Shown here: piece after piece, positions 53,991 to 64,000 of the stretch
Layout of the letters: every line of letters starts with the position of its first letter
How positions within the stretch are numbered: the stretch's first letter is position 1
NCBI RefSeq assembly: GCF_003987045.1
Contig: NZ_PIPZ01000001.1
Coordinates: 1 to 64,000 of the forward strand
Direction of reading: 5' to 3'
Source of the DNA: Pseudidiomarina marina
GTDB lineage: Bacteria; Pseudomonadota; Gammaproteobacteria; Enterobacterales; Alteromonadaceae
DNA length: 64,000 bases
The notes under the pieces: generated by a model
Told to the model about the DNA's origin: nothing
The model's database searches: none
The model's input: the letters and a program-made list of their open reading frames with translations, nothing else
Translations under genes and position numbers: made by a program

Positions 53991-55883
53991 ATGTCAGATT
54001 ACAAAGCCGATGCGATAGAGGTCCTCAATGGCCTCGAACCGGTCCGTCGCAGACCGGGAATGTACACCGATACCACGCGCCCCAACCACTTAGGCCAAGA
54101 AGTCATCGACAATAGTGTTGATGAAGCTTTAGCTGGCCATGCACGCGAAATGGTGGTGACGTTACACCCTGATCAATCATTAGAAGTGCAAGATGATGGT
54201 CGTGGTATGCCAGTTGATATTCACCCTGAAGAAGGTGTGCCTGGGGTGGAGCTGATCATGACCAAGCTTCACGCTGGTGGTAAATTTTCTAATAAAAACT
54301 ATAAGTTTTCGGGCGGTTTGCACGGGGTAGGTATCTCCGTTGTAAATGCGTTATCCACTCGAGTAGACGTAACCGTAAAACGTGATGGTCAAGTGTTTCA
54401 AATGGCCTTTGAGAATGGTGATAAGGTTTCTGAACTCGAGGTGACAGGCACTGTCGGCAAACGCAACACCGGTACGAACCTGCGTTTTTGGCCAGATCCG
54501 AAGTATTTTGATTCTCCCAAGTTTTCAGTACTGAAATTAACGCATTTATTACGTGCAAAAGCGGTATTGTGCCCAGGCTTAAAAATTACCTTCCGGAATC
54601 TCGTCGATAATGAAGAGCAAACGTGGTTATACGAAGATGGTTTGCGGGATTATCTCGTAGAGGCTGTTCGTGAACTACCAACGCTACCTGAAGAGCCATT
54701 CATTGGAGCCTTTGCTGGCAATGATGAGGCCGTTGATTGGGCCGTTACATGGCTGCCAGAAGGCGGTGAAGGTGTCACCGAGAGTTACGTGAACCTAATT
54801 CCAACGCCTCAAGGCGGAACCCATGCGAATGGTTTGCGTCAGGGCTTACTCGACGCCATGCGAGAGTTTTGTGAATTCCGTAATTTGTTGCCGCGTGGCG
54901 TAAGATTAACGCCAGAGGATATTTGGGATCGTTGTGCTTATATTTTGTCGGTGAAGATGCAAGATCCGCAGTTTGCTGGTCAAACCAAAGAACGGTTGTC
55001 ATCTCGTCAGTGCGCCGCATTCGTCTCTGGGGTGGTAAAAGATGCGTTTAGTTTGTGGCTAAACGAGCACACAGAGCAGGCTGAGCAACTCGCTGAATTG
55101 TGTATTAACAACGCCCAGCGACGGATGCGTGCCAGCAAGAAAGTGGTGCGGAAGAAAGTAACTCAGGGGCCTGCATTACCCGGTAAGCTGACCGATTGCG
55201 CGACCCAAGATCCGGCTCGCGGCGAATTATTCCTAGTCGAGGGTGACTCGGCAGGTGGCTCAGCAAAGCAAGCCCGTGATCGTGATTTCCAAGCGGTGAT
55301 GCCATTACGCGGTAAGATTCTCAATACTTGGGAAGTTGAGTCTGATCAAATTCTAGGCTCGCAAGAAATTCATGATATTTCGGTCGCTTTAGGGGTTGAT
55401 CCTAACTCTGACGATCTGGAGCAACTGCGGTACGGTAAAATATGTATTCTCGCCGATGCTGATTCAGACGGCTTGCATATCGCGACTTTGCTCTGTGCAT
55501 TATTCGTCAAACATTTCCGAGCTCTGGTCGATCATGGTCATGTGTATGTGGCAATGCCTCCATTGTACCGAGTAGACGTTGGCAAAGAGGTGTTCTACGC
55601 ATTAGATGAAGCCGAAAAGCAGGGCATTTTAGATCGCATCGAAGCGGAAAAGAAAAAGGGCAAGGTGAACGTTCAACGCTTTAAAGGTTTGGGTGAAATG
55701 AATCCGCTGCAATTGCGCGAAACCACCATGGATCCGAATACTCGACGCTTAGTACAACTAACAGTTGATGAACCTGAAGCGACCGAAGAGTTAATGGATA
55801 TGCTACTTGCTAAAAAACGTTCGGGTGACCGTCGCGACTGGTTGGAAAGTAAAGGCAACTTAGTCGACTTGGCCGAGCTTTAA
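53991..55883 (+). CDS. parE: DNA topoisomerase IV subunit B
   Basis: The ATPase subunit of the enzyme that separates linked daughter chromosomes. The 630 residues have the GHKL ATPase domain with [10 protein letters not shown] (about 37-46), [22 protein letters not shown], and the transducer domain. The TOPRIM domain has [11 protein letters not shown] (about 419-429) and ADADSDG, and the C-terminal [10 protein letters not shown] is present. It lacks the long insertion of gammaproteobacterial GyrB, as expected for ParE. parC follows after 14 bases with AAGGAG. Confidence 0.97.
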   Translation: MSDYKADAIEVLNGLEPVRRRPGMYTDTTRPNHLGQEVIDNSVDEALAGHAREMVVTLHPDQSLEVQDDGRGMPVDIHPEEGVPGVELIMTKLHAGGKFSNKNYKFSGGLHGVGISVVNALSTRVDVTVKRDGQVFQMAFENGDKVSELEVTGTVGKRNTGTNLRFWPDPKYFDSPKFSVLKLTHLLRAKAVLCPGLKITFRNLVDNEEQTWLYEDGLRDYLVEAVRELPTLPEEPFIGAFAGNDEAVDWAVTWLPEGGEGVTESYVNLIPTPQGGTHANGLRQGLLDAMREFCEFRNLLPRGVRLTPEDIWDRCAYILSVKMQDPQFAGQTKERLSSRQCAAFVSGVVKDAFSLWLNEHTEQAEQLAELCINNAQRRMRASKKVVRKKVTQGPALPGKLTDCATQDPARGELFLVEGDSAGGSAKQARDRDFQAVMPLRGKILNTWEVESDQILGSQEIHDISVALGVDPNSDDLEQLRYGKICILADADSDGLHIATLLCALFVKHFRALVDHGHVYVAMPPLYRVDVGKEVFYALDEAEKQGILDRIEAEKKKGKVNVQRFKGLGEMNPLQLRETTMDPNTRRLVQLTVDEPEATEELMDMLLAKKRSGDRRDWLESKGNLVDLAEL

Positions 55884-55897
55884 GGAGAATTATTCAC

Positions 55898-58138
55898 ATG
55901 TCTATGGATGCTTTAGAGCAACTCCCGTTACGCAAGTTTACTGAAGACGCGTACCTCAATTATTCCATGTATGTGATCATGGATCGTGCGCTGCCACATA
56001 TTGGCGATGGCTTGAAACCAGTTCAGCGACGCATTATTTATGCCATGTCTGAACTCGGCTTATCGGCGCTGGCAAAATACAAGAAGTCAGCACGTACCGT
56101 CGGTGACGTATTGGGTAAGTTCCACCCGCATGGTGACAGTGCTTGTTATGAAGCCATGGTGTTGATGGCGCAGCCGTTTTCGTATCGGTACCCGTTAGTT
56201 GACGGGCAGGGGAACTGGGGTTCGCCTGATGATCCGAAATCGTTTGCAGCAATGCGTTATACCGAAGCTCGTCTGTCTCGTTTTAGTGAAGTTTTATTAA
56301 GCGAGCTAGGTCAGGGAACCGTTGATTGGACGCCTAACTTCGATGGCACCATGAAAGAACCGCGCATGTTACCGGCACGCCTGCCACATATTCTATTAAA
56401 TGGCGTGACTGGTATTGCGGTTGGTATGGCAACCGACATACCTCCTCATAACGTACGCGAAGTGGCACATGCCTGTGCTTTGTTACTTGAGAAACCTAGC
56501 GCTGATTTGAGTGAAATCATGGAGCATCTTCGTGGTCCTGATTATCCAACGGACGCTGAAGTCATCACGCCTCACCATGAAATCGTCAAGATATACGAAT
56601 CTGGCCGTGGCACCATTCGGATGCGTGCAAAATACCACATGGAAGATGGCGAAGTTGTCATTACAGCGCTGCCACATCAAGCCTCAGGCGCGAAGGTACT
56701 CGAACAAATTGCGGGGCAGATGCAGGCCAAAAAATTGCCGATGGTGACTGATTTGCGCGATGAATCGGACCATGAAAATCCAACCCGCTTGGTGATTGTG
56801 CCGCGCTCGAACCGAATTGATGTTGAGCAAATGATGCAACACTTATTTGCGACAACAGACCTCGAGAAAAACTACCGTGTCAATTTAAACATGTTAGGTC
56901 TTGATGGTCGCCCACAAGTAAAACCAATTCTTAATGTGCTCAAAGAGTGGCTGGTGTTCCGTCAGGAAACCGTGACTCGTCGTGTTCAGTATCGACTCGA
57001 CAAAATCTTAGCGCGTTTGCACATTTTGGAAGGTTTGCTCATTGCATATCTCAATATTGACGAGGTGATTGCTATCATCCGTCATGAAGATGAGCCAAAA
57101 CCCGTACTGATGGCGCGCTTTGGTTTAACCGATACGCAAGCAGAAGCTATTTTAGAATTGAAATTGCGTCATTTAGCCAAACTGGAAGAGTTTAAGCTAA
57201 AAGGTGAGCAAGAGGAGTTAGAGAAAGAGCGTCAGCAACTTGAGCTCCTGCTTGGCTCAGATCGCCGCATGAAAACCCTCATTCGTAAAGAAATTCTCGC
57301 CGATGCGGAAAAGTACGGTGATGATCGTCGTTCGCCGTTGGTTGAACGCCAAGAAGCAAAAGCGCTAAGTGAACGTGATTTGACTCCAGCTGAGCCTGTT
57401 ACCGTGGTGCTCTCGAAGAAAGGCTGGGTGCGCGCCGCGAAAGGACACGATGTTGATGGTGCAAACTTAGCCTACAAGTCGGGCGATAACTTCTTAGCGC
57501 AAGCTGTAGGTAAGAGCAATCAACAAGTGGTATTCCTTGATAGTTCGGGGCGCAGCTATTCGTGCGAAGCACATGCGCTGCCTTCTGCGCGAACGCAGGG
57601 TGAACCACTTACCGGACGCTTCAGTATGGTTGCCGGCGAAACCGTTGACCAAGTACTCATGGCAAAAGACGAACAACGCTACTTATTAGCTTCTGATGCT
57701 GGGTACGGTTTTATTTGTAAGTTCGGAGATTTAGTCAGCCGGAATAAGAATGGTAAGGCTATTTTGAACCTGCCAACCGGGGCAAAAATACTTCCGCCTA
57801 GCACCGTAACCGATGTTGAAAATGACCTACTTGCCGTAATCTCGAACGAAGGTCGTATGTTACTGTTCCCAGTTCGCGATTTACCAGAACTAGCTAAAGG
57901 TAAAGGTAATAAGATGCTGAGCATTCCTGCTCTTCGCGCACAATCACGTGAAGAATATGTGGTGGCGGCGGCAGTCGTGCCGGCTGATGCAGCGATTACT
58001 TTGCTGGCTGGGAAACGGAAACTGACTTTGAAACCGTCTGATTTAGAGCACTATCGCGGTGAGCGCGGTCGTCGTGGAAACAAATTACCACGAGGGTTGC
58101 AGCGCGTTGATGCAATTACTGTCGAAAATCAAGACTGA
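55898..58138 (+). CDS. parC: DNA topoisomerase IV subunit A
   Basis: The DNA-cleaving subunit of topoisomerase IV. The 746 residues begin with the catalytic winged-helix region. The active-site tyrosine is Tyr121 in [10 protein letters not shown]. The quinolone-determining region [13 protein letters not shown] keeps the wild-type Ser81 and Glu85 (E. coli Ser80 and Glu84), so no common target mutation is seen. A coiled-coil gate (about 355-490) and a C-terminal beta-pinwheel of GyrA-box-like blades follow. parE and parC are in an operon, unlike the separated E. coli genes. Confidence 0.97.
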   Translation: MSMDALEQLPLRKFTEDAYLNYSMYVIMDRALPHIGDGLKPVQRRIIYAMSELGLSALAKYKKSARTVGDVLGKFHPHGDSACYEAMVLMAQPFSYRYPLVDGQGNWGSPDDPKSFAAMRYTEARLSRFSEVLLSELGQGTVDWTPNFDGTMKEPRMLPARLPHILLNGVTGIAVGMATDIPPHNVREVAHACALLLEKPSADLSEIMEHLRGPDYPTDAEVITPHHEIVKIYESGRGTIRMRAKYHMEDGEVVITALPHQASGAKVLEQIAGQMQAKKLPMVTDLRDESDHENPTRLVIVPRSNRIDVEQMMQHLFATTDLEKNYRVNLNMLGLDGRPQVKPILNVLKEWLVFRQETVTRRVQYRLDKILARLHILEGLLIAYLNIDEVIAIIRHEDEPKPVLMARFGLTDTQAEAILELKLRHLAKLEEFKLKGEQEELEKERQQLELLLGSDRRMKTLIRKEILADAEKYGDDRRSPLVERQEAKALSERDLTPAEPVTVVLSKKGWVRAAKGHDVDGANLAYKSGDNFLAQAVGKSNQQVVFLDSSGRSYSCEAHALPSARTQGEPLTGRFSMVAGETVDQVLMAKDEQRYLLASDAGYGFICKFGDLVSRNKNGKAILNLPTGAKILPPSTVTDVENDLLAVISNEGRMLLFPVRDLPELAKGKGNKMLSIPALRAQSREEYVVAAAVVPADAAITLLAGKRKLTLKPSDLEHYRGERGRRGNKLPRGLQRVDAITVENQD

Positions 58139-58199
58139 TCGGACGTTTCTCGGCGCCTAACAGGTTATACTAGCGGGCATTAGTGATTAAGGAGACTAC

Positions 58200-58934
58200 A
58201 TGCTCGCTGTTTTACGTATAGTGCTGTTAGGCGTTTTCATTGTTGTTGGCAGTACGTTGTTATTGCTTATTTGTCTGATTCGTCCATTTCATCGAAATAA
58301 CACGACTCTTGCCGCCCACTGGTACGGTCGCATGCATCGTTTGTTAGGGGTGAAACTAGATATTCGAGTACCGGATGAAATTGCCAACGCAGGTCCTTTT
58401 GTCTACATCGCCAATCATCAAAATAGTTACGATATCTTCACCTTAGCGCGCTCGATGCCGCAAAGCACCGTAAGTATTGGTAAAAAGAGCTTGAAGTGGA
58501 TACCGTTCTTCGGTCAGCTGTACTGGCTTGCTGGAAACATTCTGATTGATCGCAACAACAAAGGTCGCGCACACGGTACAATTGAACAAGCAGCAGAAGC
58601 GATTCGTAAACGTCAGCTCTCAATTCTCTTATTTCCAGAAGGCACGCGCAGTTACGGTCGTGGCTTATTGCCGTTTAAAACCGGTGCTTTTCGTACAGCC
58701 GTGCAAGCGGGAGTCGACATTGTTCCAATTTGCGTATCTAATTTGCATGGTCGAATAAAACTGAACCGTTGGAACAATGGTACAGTGATTATCGAAATGC
58801 TGAAGCCAGTAAAAATTGCGAACTACAGCGCTGATTCAATTCGCGCCTTAGCCGCCCATTGCCACGAACTGATGCAGTCTAAAATAAGTGAACTTGATCA
58901 CGAATTAGCGCAAGGAAAAACAACGCATGGCTAA
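58200..58934 (+). CDS. plsC: 1-acyl-sn-glycerol-3-phosphate acyltransferase
   Basis: PlsC adds the second acyl chain to make phosphatidic acid at the inner membrane. The 244 residues have a strong N-terminal membrane helix (about 5-30), the catalytic HX4D in NHQNSYDIF (about 72-80), the LFPEGTRS motif (about 142-149) and VPICVSN. AAGGAG lies 7 bases before the ATG. Together with plsY elsewhere in the window this covers both acyl additions. rraB overlaps the last 8 bases. Confidence 0.95.
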   Translation: MLAVLRIVLLGVFIVVGSTLLLLICLIRPFHRNNTTLAAHWYGRMHRLLGVKLDIRVPDEIANAGPFVYIANHQNSYDIFTLARSMPQSTVSIGKKSLKWIPFFGQLYWLAGNILIDRNNKGRAHGTIEQAAEAIRKRQLSILLFPEGTRSYGRGLLPFKTGAFRTAVQAGVDIVPICVSNLHGRIKLNRWNNGTVIIEMLKPVKIANYSADSIRALAAHCHELMQSKISELDHELAQGKTTHG

Positions 58935-59289
58935 CGATCTTCCTGAGTTATTGAAGCAAAGCGATGAAACAGTCGCGGCACTGATTGCTGATGGCGCTGA
59001 TCCACAGGAAAAATTCCAGATTGAGCATCACTTAGTCAGCTCTGATTTTACCAAGCTCGAAAAAGCAGCCGTAGAACTGGTAAAGGTAGGCTATCATGTT
59101 GATGATGCCGATGAATTTGAGTTAGACGATGGTTCGCGTTTATTTGCATTTGTTGCCGTGAGTGAGGTAAAACTTGAAGCAGAAGTTTTGCAGGCGCAAA
59201 CCAAAGAAGTGACCAAAATAGCAGACATCGCCGGTGTCGATTACGACGGCTGGGGCACGTATTTCGGTGAGGACGACGAAGAGGAATAA
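58927..59289 (+). CDS. rraB: regulator of ribonuclease E activity B
   Basis: RraB binds and restrains RNase E, changing mRNA decay. The 120-residue acidic protein matches RraB: a helical N terminus with SDETVAALIADGADP, then a beta-alpha domain (RLFAFVAVSEVKLE) and the aspartate-rich C terminus GVDYDGWGTYFGEDDEEE. Tight overlap with plsC points to one transcript. This neighbour is not the E. coli one. Confidence 0.93.
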   Translation: MANDLPELLKQSDETVAALIADGADPQEKFQIEHHLVSSDFTKLEKAAVELVKVGYHVDDADEFELDDGSRLFAFVAVSEVKLEAEVLQAQTKEVTKIADIAGVDYDGWGTYFGEDDEEE

Positions 59290-59344
59290 CGACGTTCCAT
59301 AATCACCGCGCCCGCTAAGAACAATAATAGAAGGGCATGACATT

Positions 59345-60706
59345 ATGTTAGGTGATTTGGGACTCATTATTGGACTCGTTTTACTCATTATATTGGCGTT
59401 ACGCGGCGTTAATATTCTTTTGGCAGTGCTGCTGTCGGTGTTGGTGATTGGCGTTACCAATCACCTACCCATATCCGACATATTTCTAAAACATTTTCCG
59501 TTTGGCCCATCCGGGGCTTTTAGTTTTGCTGGCAACTTCCTTTTATTATTTCTGTGTGGTGGCTTATTTGGGCGCATTATGGCAACAAGTCATGCCGCTC
59601 AAGGCGTCGCCGTTGGAATAACCAATAGGTTGGGGCAAAAACGCGCTTTACTTATCGCTATGCTCGTTTGTGCTGTATTAACTTATGGTGGTGTGGTCGT
59701 CTTTGTCGTGATGTTTACCATGTATCCAATTGGCGTCACCTTAATGCGCACCGCAAATATTCCTCGACGCCTTTATGCGGCAGCAATAGCACTTGGGGCG
59801 GGAACCTTCACCATGACCGCGCTACCCGGCACGCCGTCGATACATAATGTTATTGCCGCACGTAGTTTATCGACTGATCTTTTTGCCGGAGGCTGGTACG
59901 GCGTATTAGCCGCGCTGGTGATGGCTGGTTTAGGAATGTGGTACCTTCAGAGGCAGTGGCAGCGCGCTCAGCAACAGGGCGAAGACTACATTGCGAATGA
60001 CAAAGACCAGCATATGGCCGCATTAGCTCCCAAACCCGGTGAGGCCTTACCTGGGCTGTGGATGTCATTAATGCCAATCCTTCTGGTATTAGCAACAATC
60101 GTATTACCACGAGCGCTTCAAAGTTTTGGAATCGATAGTGATTGGCAAAAGTTTGCGTCGACGCAACCGGTTTTATGGGCAAGTTTTGCTTTACTCGTGG
60201 GCAGTGCTTTGTGCTTTATTCTGTTTCCGCAAGTGCGTTCGCAGTTTGTTAAAGCAGCAGGCTTAGGTGTTGACGATGCGCTGCTTCCGCTAATCAATAC
60301 GGCAGCGGTGATTGGGTTTGGTGGGGTTGTTATTCAAACTTCGGGATTCCATGCATTTGCGCAATGGCTTCTCGCGTTAGACATGCCAGCGTTGGCTTCT
60401 GTGTTTGTTTCGGCGAATTTGATTTCAGGTGTCACTGCTTCTGCATCCGGCGGCTTACAGATTTTTATGTCAAGTTTAGCGCCTGCGTATCTTGAGGCTG
60501 GTGTGGCACCAGAGCTTTTGCATCGTATCGCTAACCTTGCGGCAGGCGGTTTGGATTCGTTGCCACACTCGGGGGCAGTGATTGCGTTACTGACCCTCAT
60601 GGGCTTAACCCATAAAGAAGCGTATAAAGATATTTTTGTGGTGACCGTTGTTATCCCAATGCTAGCGGCACTGATTGCCGTTGTAGCTGCACTCGCATTC
60701 GCTTAA
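59345..60706 (+). CDS. GntP/citrate-type permease
   Basis: An inner-membrane proton-coupled importer of organic anions such as gluconate or related hydroxyacids; the substrate is not readable. The 453 residues contain about 12-14 hydrophobic helices and the family's ALPGTPSIHNVIAA loop (about 158-171) and GLDSLPHSGAVIA (about 399-411). A hydrophilic insertion (about 200-235) divides the two halves. It follows rraB by 55 bases, may have its own promoter, and ends in a 15-bp hairpin around its stop codon. Confidence 0.85.
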   Translation: MLGDLGLIIGLVLLIILALRGVNILLAVLLSVLVIGVTNHLPISDIFLKHFPFGPSGAFSFAGNFLLLFLCGGLFGRIMATSHAAQGVAVGITNRLGQKRALLIAMLVCAVLTYGGVVVFVVMFTMYPIGVTLMRTANIPRRLYAAAIALGAGTFTMTALPGTPSIHNVIAARSLSTDLFAGGWYGVLAALVMAGLGMWYLQRQWQRAQQQGEDYIANDKDQHMAALAPKPGEALPGLWMSLMPILLVLATIVLPRALQSFGIDSDWQKFASTQPVLWASFALLVGSALCFILFPQVRSQFVKAAGLGVDDALLPLINTAAVIGFGGVVIQTSGFHAFAQWLLALDMPALASVFVSANLISGVTASASGGLQIFMSSLAPAYLEAGVAPELLHRIANLAAGGLDSLPHSGAVIALLTLMGLTHKEAYKDIFVVTVVIPMLAALIAVVAALAFA

Positions 60707-60722
60707 AAATGTGAGTGCAGCT
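60685..60722. repeat. 15-bp hairpin with the permease stop codon in its loop (GntP/valS junction)
   Basis: AGCTGCACTCGCATT (60685-60699) pairs with AATGTGAGTGCAGCT (60708-60722); one position is G-U. The 8-base loop contains the TAA stop (60704-60706). No U-tract follows on either strand. It is 12 bases beyond the valS stop on the minus strand. Confidence 0.8.
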
Positions 60723-60734
60723 TAATGTGCTAGA

Positions 60735-63584
60735 TTAAAGTGCGGCTATTTTAGCGCGTTGCTGTTGAAGCTGTTGGAGTGTTTCCTCGGCTTCAGCTTG
60801 CTTGGCGCGTTCTTTCTCAATCACATCCGCTGGTGCTTTGCTAACGAAGTTTTCATTGCTTAGCTTACGCGTAAACAAATCAAACTCTTTCTGAGCTTTC
60901 TCAATCGCTTTATCAAGACGAGCTAGCTCTGCTGCGGTATCAATCAAGCCTGCCATAGGAATGTGAATTTCCATACGACCAACCAAGGCAGTCGCACTCG
61001 CTGGCGCCTCGTCGTTAGAACCCAAGAAAGTAACAGACTCAAGTTTTGCTAACGCACTTAAGAAGTTAGCGTTGTGTTCAAGACGCTTGCGAGCGACATC
61101 ATCAGCATTCTTAAATAACACCGGCAATGGTTTACTTGGTGACAAATTCATTTCGCCACGAATATTTCGCACTGCGACAATCACTTGTTTCAACCATTCC
61201 ATATCGTCACGTGCTGTAGCGAATTGCTGCTCCTGCACTTGTGGATACGGCTGCATCATGATGGTATCACCACTAACGCCAGCAAGTGGCGCAACGCGTT
61301 GCCAAATGGCTTCTGTGATGAACGGCAGCAACGGATGTAGTAAGCGTAACAGCTGCTCTAGCACGGTAATTAACGTGTGACGGGTTCCGCGTAGTTGCTC
61401 AGCAGTACCGTTGAACAGAACTGGCTTAGTTAACTCTAAGTACCAATCGCAGAACTGGTTCCAGGTAAATTCATAAGCAATACTTGCTGCTTGGTCAAAG
61501 CGGTAGTTATCAAGTGCACTGCGGAATTGCTTCACAGTGTCGTTAAACTGCTCAATGATCCATTGGTCAGCAAGCGATAACTCCATTGCGCCGCCATTGG
61601 TGCCGCAATCTTGTTCTTCGGTATTCATTAGCACGTAGCGGCTAGCGTTCCAAAGCTTGTTACAGAAGTTACGGTAGCCTTCCAGACGCTTCATATCCCA
61701 GTTGATATCGCGACCTGTTGAAGCTAATGCGGCTAAAGTAAAGCGCAGTGCATCAGTACCGTGTGCCGAAATTCCCTCTGGGAACTGCTTTTCAGTACGT
61801 TTCTTAATTTTTGCTTCAAGCTGCGGCTGCATCATATTTGCCGTACGCTTTTGCACCAACGATTCCAAATCGATACCGTCAATCATGTCGAGTGGATCAA
61901 GCACGTTACCTTTTGACTTCGACATTTTCTGACCTTCTTCATCACGAATCAGGCCGGTGACGTATACCGTTTTAAATGGTACCTGCGGTTTGCCATTCTC
62001 ATCTTTTAGGAAGTGCATGGTCATCATAATCATGCGGGCAACCCAGAAGAAAATGATATCGAAACCAGTCACCAGTACATCGGTTGGATGGAACGTCTTC
62101 AAATCATCCGTATTCTCTGGCCAGCCTAGAGTTGAGAATGTCCATAATGCCGATGAGAACCACGTATCGAGCACGTCGTCATCTTGACGAAGCGTGATGT
62201 CGTCTAAATTATGTTTTGCTCGAACTTCGGCTTCATCGCGGCCGACATAGACATTACCTTGCTCATCATACCAAGCTGGAATGCGGTGTCCCCACCAGAG
62301 CTGGCGAGAAATACACCAATCTTGAATGTCACGCATCCAAGAGAAATACATGTTCTCATACTGCTTGGGTACGAATTGAATCTCGCCATCTTCAACCGCT
62401 TTGGTCGCAACTTCGGCTAAAGGTGCGACCCGTACATACCACTGGTCGGTTAGATACGGCTCAATTGGCACGCCACCGCGGTCGCCATACGGAACCTTAT
62501 TCGTATGTTGCTCAGTTTTGTCGAGCAAGCCTTGCGCATCAAAATCAGCGACAATTTTCTTGCGTGCTTCGAAGCGCTCTAGACCTTGATAATCGGCAGG
62601 AAGCGTACCATCGAAGCCATCAATGCTTGGCAGCTCTTCGCCTGTTGGGGTATACAAACCGGCTTGTACTCGGATATGTGCATGGTTGTCTAACACAGCA
62701 ATCATTGGCAAATTATTACGTTTACCAATGTCATAATCATTGAAGTCATGAGCTGGAGTAATCTTCACACAACCGGTACCAAACTCTTGATCGACGTAAC
62801 TATCGGCAATGATCGGAATTTTGCGTCCAACAATCGGTAGTTGTACGTGCTTACCGATAAGGGCTTGATACCGCTCGTCATCAGGGTGTACTGCCACACA
62901 AACATCGCCAAGCATGGTTTCAGGGCGTGTCGTAGCAACGACCAAGTAGTTTTTGCCATCTGCAGTCGTTGCACCGTCAGCAAGAGGGTAGCGTAAATGC
63001 CAAATATGACCTTGTTGCTCTTTGTTCTCGACTTCCAGATCAGAAATAGCTGTTTGCAGTTTCGGATCCCAGTTCACCAAACGCTTACCGCGGTAAATTA
63101 GGTTTTCTTCGTGTAACCGAACGAACACTTCTTTCACAGCATTGGATAAACCATCGTCCATAGTGAAGCGTTCGCGATCCCAATCAACTGAATCGCCAAG
63201 GCGACGCATTTGTGAGGTGATGGTTCCGCCAGATTTCGCTTTCCAGTCCCAAATTTTTTCGATGAAGGCTTCGCGACCAAGCTCTTGACGGGTAACACCT
63301 TGAGCTGCAAGTTGGCGCTCAACAACCATCTGCGTCGCAATACCAGCATGATCGCTGCCTACTTGCCAAAGCGCATTGTAGCCGTCCATTCGCTTGTACC
63401 GCGTCAGCGTATCCATAATGGTGTGCTGAAACGCATGTCCCATGTGCAAGCTGCCAGTAACATTGGGCGGCGGAATCATAATGCAATATGAATCGCCGTG
63501 ACCTGACGGTTTGAAATAACCTTGCTCTTCCCAATTTTTGTAGAGCGCTTGCTCAATGGCTTGCGGGGAATACGTTTTATCCAT
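60735..63584 (-). CDS. valS: valyl-tRNA synthetase
   Basis: Charges tRNA-Val and edits mischarged threonine. The 949-residue class I synthetase has the HIGH-type signature in [12 protein letters not shown] (about 43-54), the editing domain with [10 protein letters not shown] (about 215-224), the KMSKS loop KMSKSKGN (about 552-559), the anticodon-binding domain, and a C-terminal coiled coil (about 880-945). The ATG at 63584 has GAAGG 5 bases upstream; a GTG at 63596 overlaps that site. It lies 18 bases after holC, the E. coli order holC-valS. Confidence 0.97.
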   Translation of the reverse strand: MDKTYSPQAIEQALYKNWEEQGYFKPSGHGDSYCIMIPPPNVTGSLHMGHAFQHTIMDTLTRYKRMDGYNALWQVGSDHAGIATQMVVERQLAAQGVTRQELGREAFIEKIWDWKAKSGGTITSQMRRLGDSVDWDRERFTMDDGLSNAVKEVFVRLHEENLIYRGKRLVNWDPKLQTAISDLEVENKEQQGHIWHLRYPLADGATTADGKNYLVVATTRPETMLGDVCVAVHPDDERYQALIGKHVQLPIVGRKIPIIADSYVDQEFGTGCVKITPAHDFNDYDIGKRNNLPMIAVLDNHAHIRVQAGLYTPTGEELPSIDGFDGTLPADYQGLERFEARKKIVADFDAQGLLDKTEQHTNKVPYGDRGGVPIEPYLTDQWYVRVAPLAEVATKAVEDGEIQFVPKQYENMYFSWMRDIQDWCISRQLWWGHRIPAWYDEQGNVYVGRDEAEVRAKHNLDDITLRQDDDVLDTWFSSALWTFSTLGWPENTDDLKTFHPTDVLVTGFDIIFFWVARMIMMTMHFLKDENGKPQVPFKTVYVTGLIRDEEGQKMSKSKGNVLDPLDMIDGIDLESLVQKRTANMMQPQLEAKIKKRTEKQFPEGISAHGTDALRFTLAALASTGRDINWDMKRLEGYRNFCNKLWNASRYVLMNTEEQDCGTNGGAMELSLADQWIIEQFNDTVKQFRSALDNYRFDQAASIAYEFTWNQFCDWYLELTKPVLFNGTAEQLRGTRHTLITVLEQLLRLLHPLLPFITEAIWQRVAPLAGVSGDTIMMQPYPQVQEQQFATARDDMEWLKQVIVAVRNIRGEMNLSPSKPLPVLFKNADDVARKRLEHNANFLSALAKLESVTFLGSNDEAPASATALVGRMEIHIPMAGLIDTAAELARLDKAIEKAQKEFDLFTRKLSNENFVSKAPADVIEKERAKQAEAEETLQQLQQQRAKIAAL

Positions 63585-63602
63585 AGAAACCTTCACTTCG
63601 TT

Positions 63603-64000
63603 CTATTTGGTTGATGATTTTATCTGCTCAGATGCATTTACGGTTTGTAACTCAACACCTTGATGACGATAAGTCTTATATCTTTCTCGTGCTGCTTGAC
63701 GTTCGCTTTCTGCTGAGGGAACACGTTCTAAAATAAGTCGAGCGCCTTGCCAGTTTGGTATGTCAGCCATCAAATTAACGACCGCTGCTGTGCGTCGTTG
63801 CGGAACGTTAGCCTGCGGCCAACACAGCTCGACTGGCGCACCTTGCGCAGGACCTTCGCCCACGAGATTATGCGGCACAAAGGCATCTGCTGGCGCTTGC
63901 CATAATGCTTCATCTAGCTGCTCAGCAGTACTTTGGTCAGGGCACCAAACGCGCACACTGCGAAACTCGCGCCAGGCTTGCGCGATACGCTCGCAGAAGA
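63603..64000 (-). CDS. holC: DNA polymerase III chi subunit, 5' end outside window
   Basis: The chi subunit of the clamp loader links DNA polymerase III to single-strand binding protein. The reading frame is open from the window edge with no start inside; at least 132 residues are present. Recognisable parts are FCERIAQAWREF near the edge, then RVWCPDQSTAEQLDEALW, the FVPHNLVGEGP core typical of HolC, and PVELCWPQ. The C-terminal tail after ARERYKTYRHQG is somewhat longer than in E. coli. An internal GTG at 63956 is not the real start, because conserved sequence continues upstream of it. valS follows. Confidence 0.93.
   Translation of the reverse strand, partial: FCERIAQAWREFRSVRVWCPDQSTAEQLDEALWQAPADAFVPHNLVGEGPAQGAPVELCWPQANVPQRRTAAVVNLMADIPNWQGARLILERVPSAESERQAARERYKTYRHQGVELQTVNASEQIKSSTK

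Noticed and set aside
55898-58138. Quinolone-resistance mutation in parC
   Set aside because: The Ser81 and Glu85 positions are wild type.
62216-62743. 175-residue frame antisense to valS
   Set aside because: Shadow frame; composition mirrors valS codons and there is no start signal.

Overview
This window looks like core chromosome of a marine gammaproteobacterium of the order Alteromonadales. Idiomarinaceae (Idiomarina or a close relative) is the best guess. That placement is inferred from gene content and order: carboxyspermidine-type polyamine genes, PutA without a DNA-binding domain, a Fe-S photolyase beside a lipocalin, ExeAB-type secretion genes, and many Na+-coupled or amino-acid functions. 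I see no prophage, insertion sequence, CRISPR array, integron or tRNA gene, and no frameshifted gene. Genes are packed tightly on both strands, often with 4-bp ATGA overlaps.

Layout. 1-300: 3' end of a 5S rRNA, its terminator, and a small inverted tandem repeat. 305-3025: murB-birA-coaX. 3096-8870 (minus): an NSS transporter and tmcA, then carboxynorspermidine dehydrogenase and nspC. 9001-11828 (minus): two aldehyde dehydrogenases. 12088-13932: cold-shock helicase deaD. 13936-16105 (minus): lipocalin and Fe-S photolyase. 16227-18992: a putative glycosyltransferase and a WaaA-KdkA fusion, for LPS inner core. 19036-22961 (minus): proBA, and mutY-yggX. 23100-25023: an OmpA-like porin and trmB. 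25035-26773 (minus): rdgB-hemW. 26847-28586: a CPA1 antiporter. 28617-31165 (minus): yggS-proC-yggT-DUF4426. 31197-34440: pilT-pilU-tsaD. 34449-37987: plsY, folB-folK-uppP, cca. 38092-40256: exeA-exeB. 40336-45320: acyl-CoA dehydrogenase and, convergent, putA. 45548-49785: ygiF-glnE. 49782-52065 (minus): tolC-lpxL. 52310-58138: nudF-yqiB-yqiA-parE-parC. 58200-60706: plsC-rraB and a GntP-type permease. 60735-64000 (minus): holC (cut by the window edge) and valS.

How the genes fit together. Envelope biogenesis recurs (MurB, UppP, PlsY, PlsC, WaaA-KdkA, LpxL, TolC, OmpA, ExeAB, PilTU). Proline synthesis (ProB, ProA, ProC) and breakdown (PutA) are all present but at three separate loci. Translation quality and tRNA maturation are covered by TmcA, TrmB, TsaD, Cca and ValS.

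The most unusual signals are not new genes. (1) Nine of the ten convergent gene junctions carry a hairpin; in seven of them it is built around a stop codon, and most lack a U-tract. (2) Kdo transferase and Kdo kinase are fused, with an internal ribosome-binding site that could also release a free kinase. (3) A site upstream of tolC closely resembles the enterobacterial AcrR operator. (4) A TATAAT box sits where it would give a leaderless murB transcript. No clearly undescribed multi-gene system was found.
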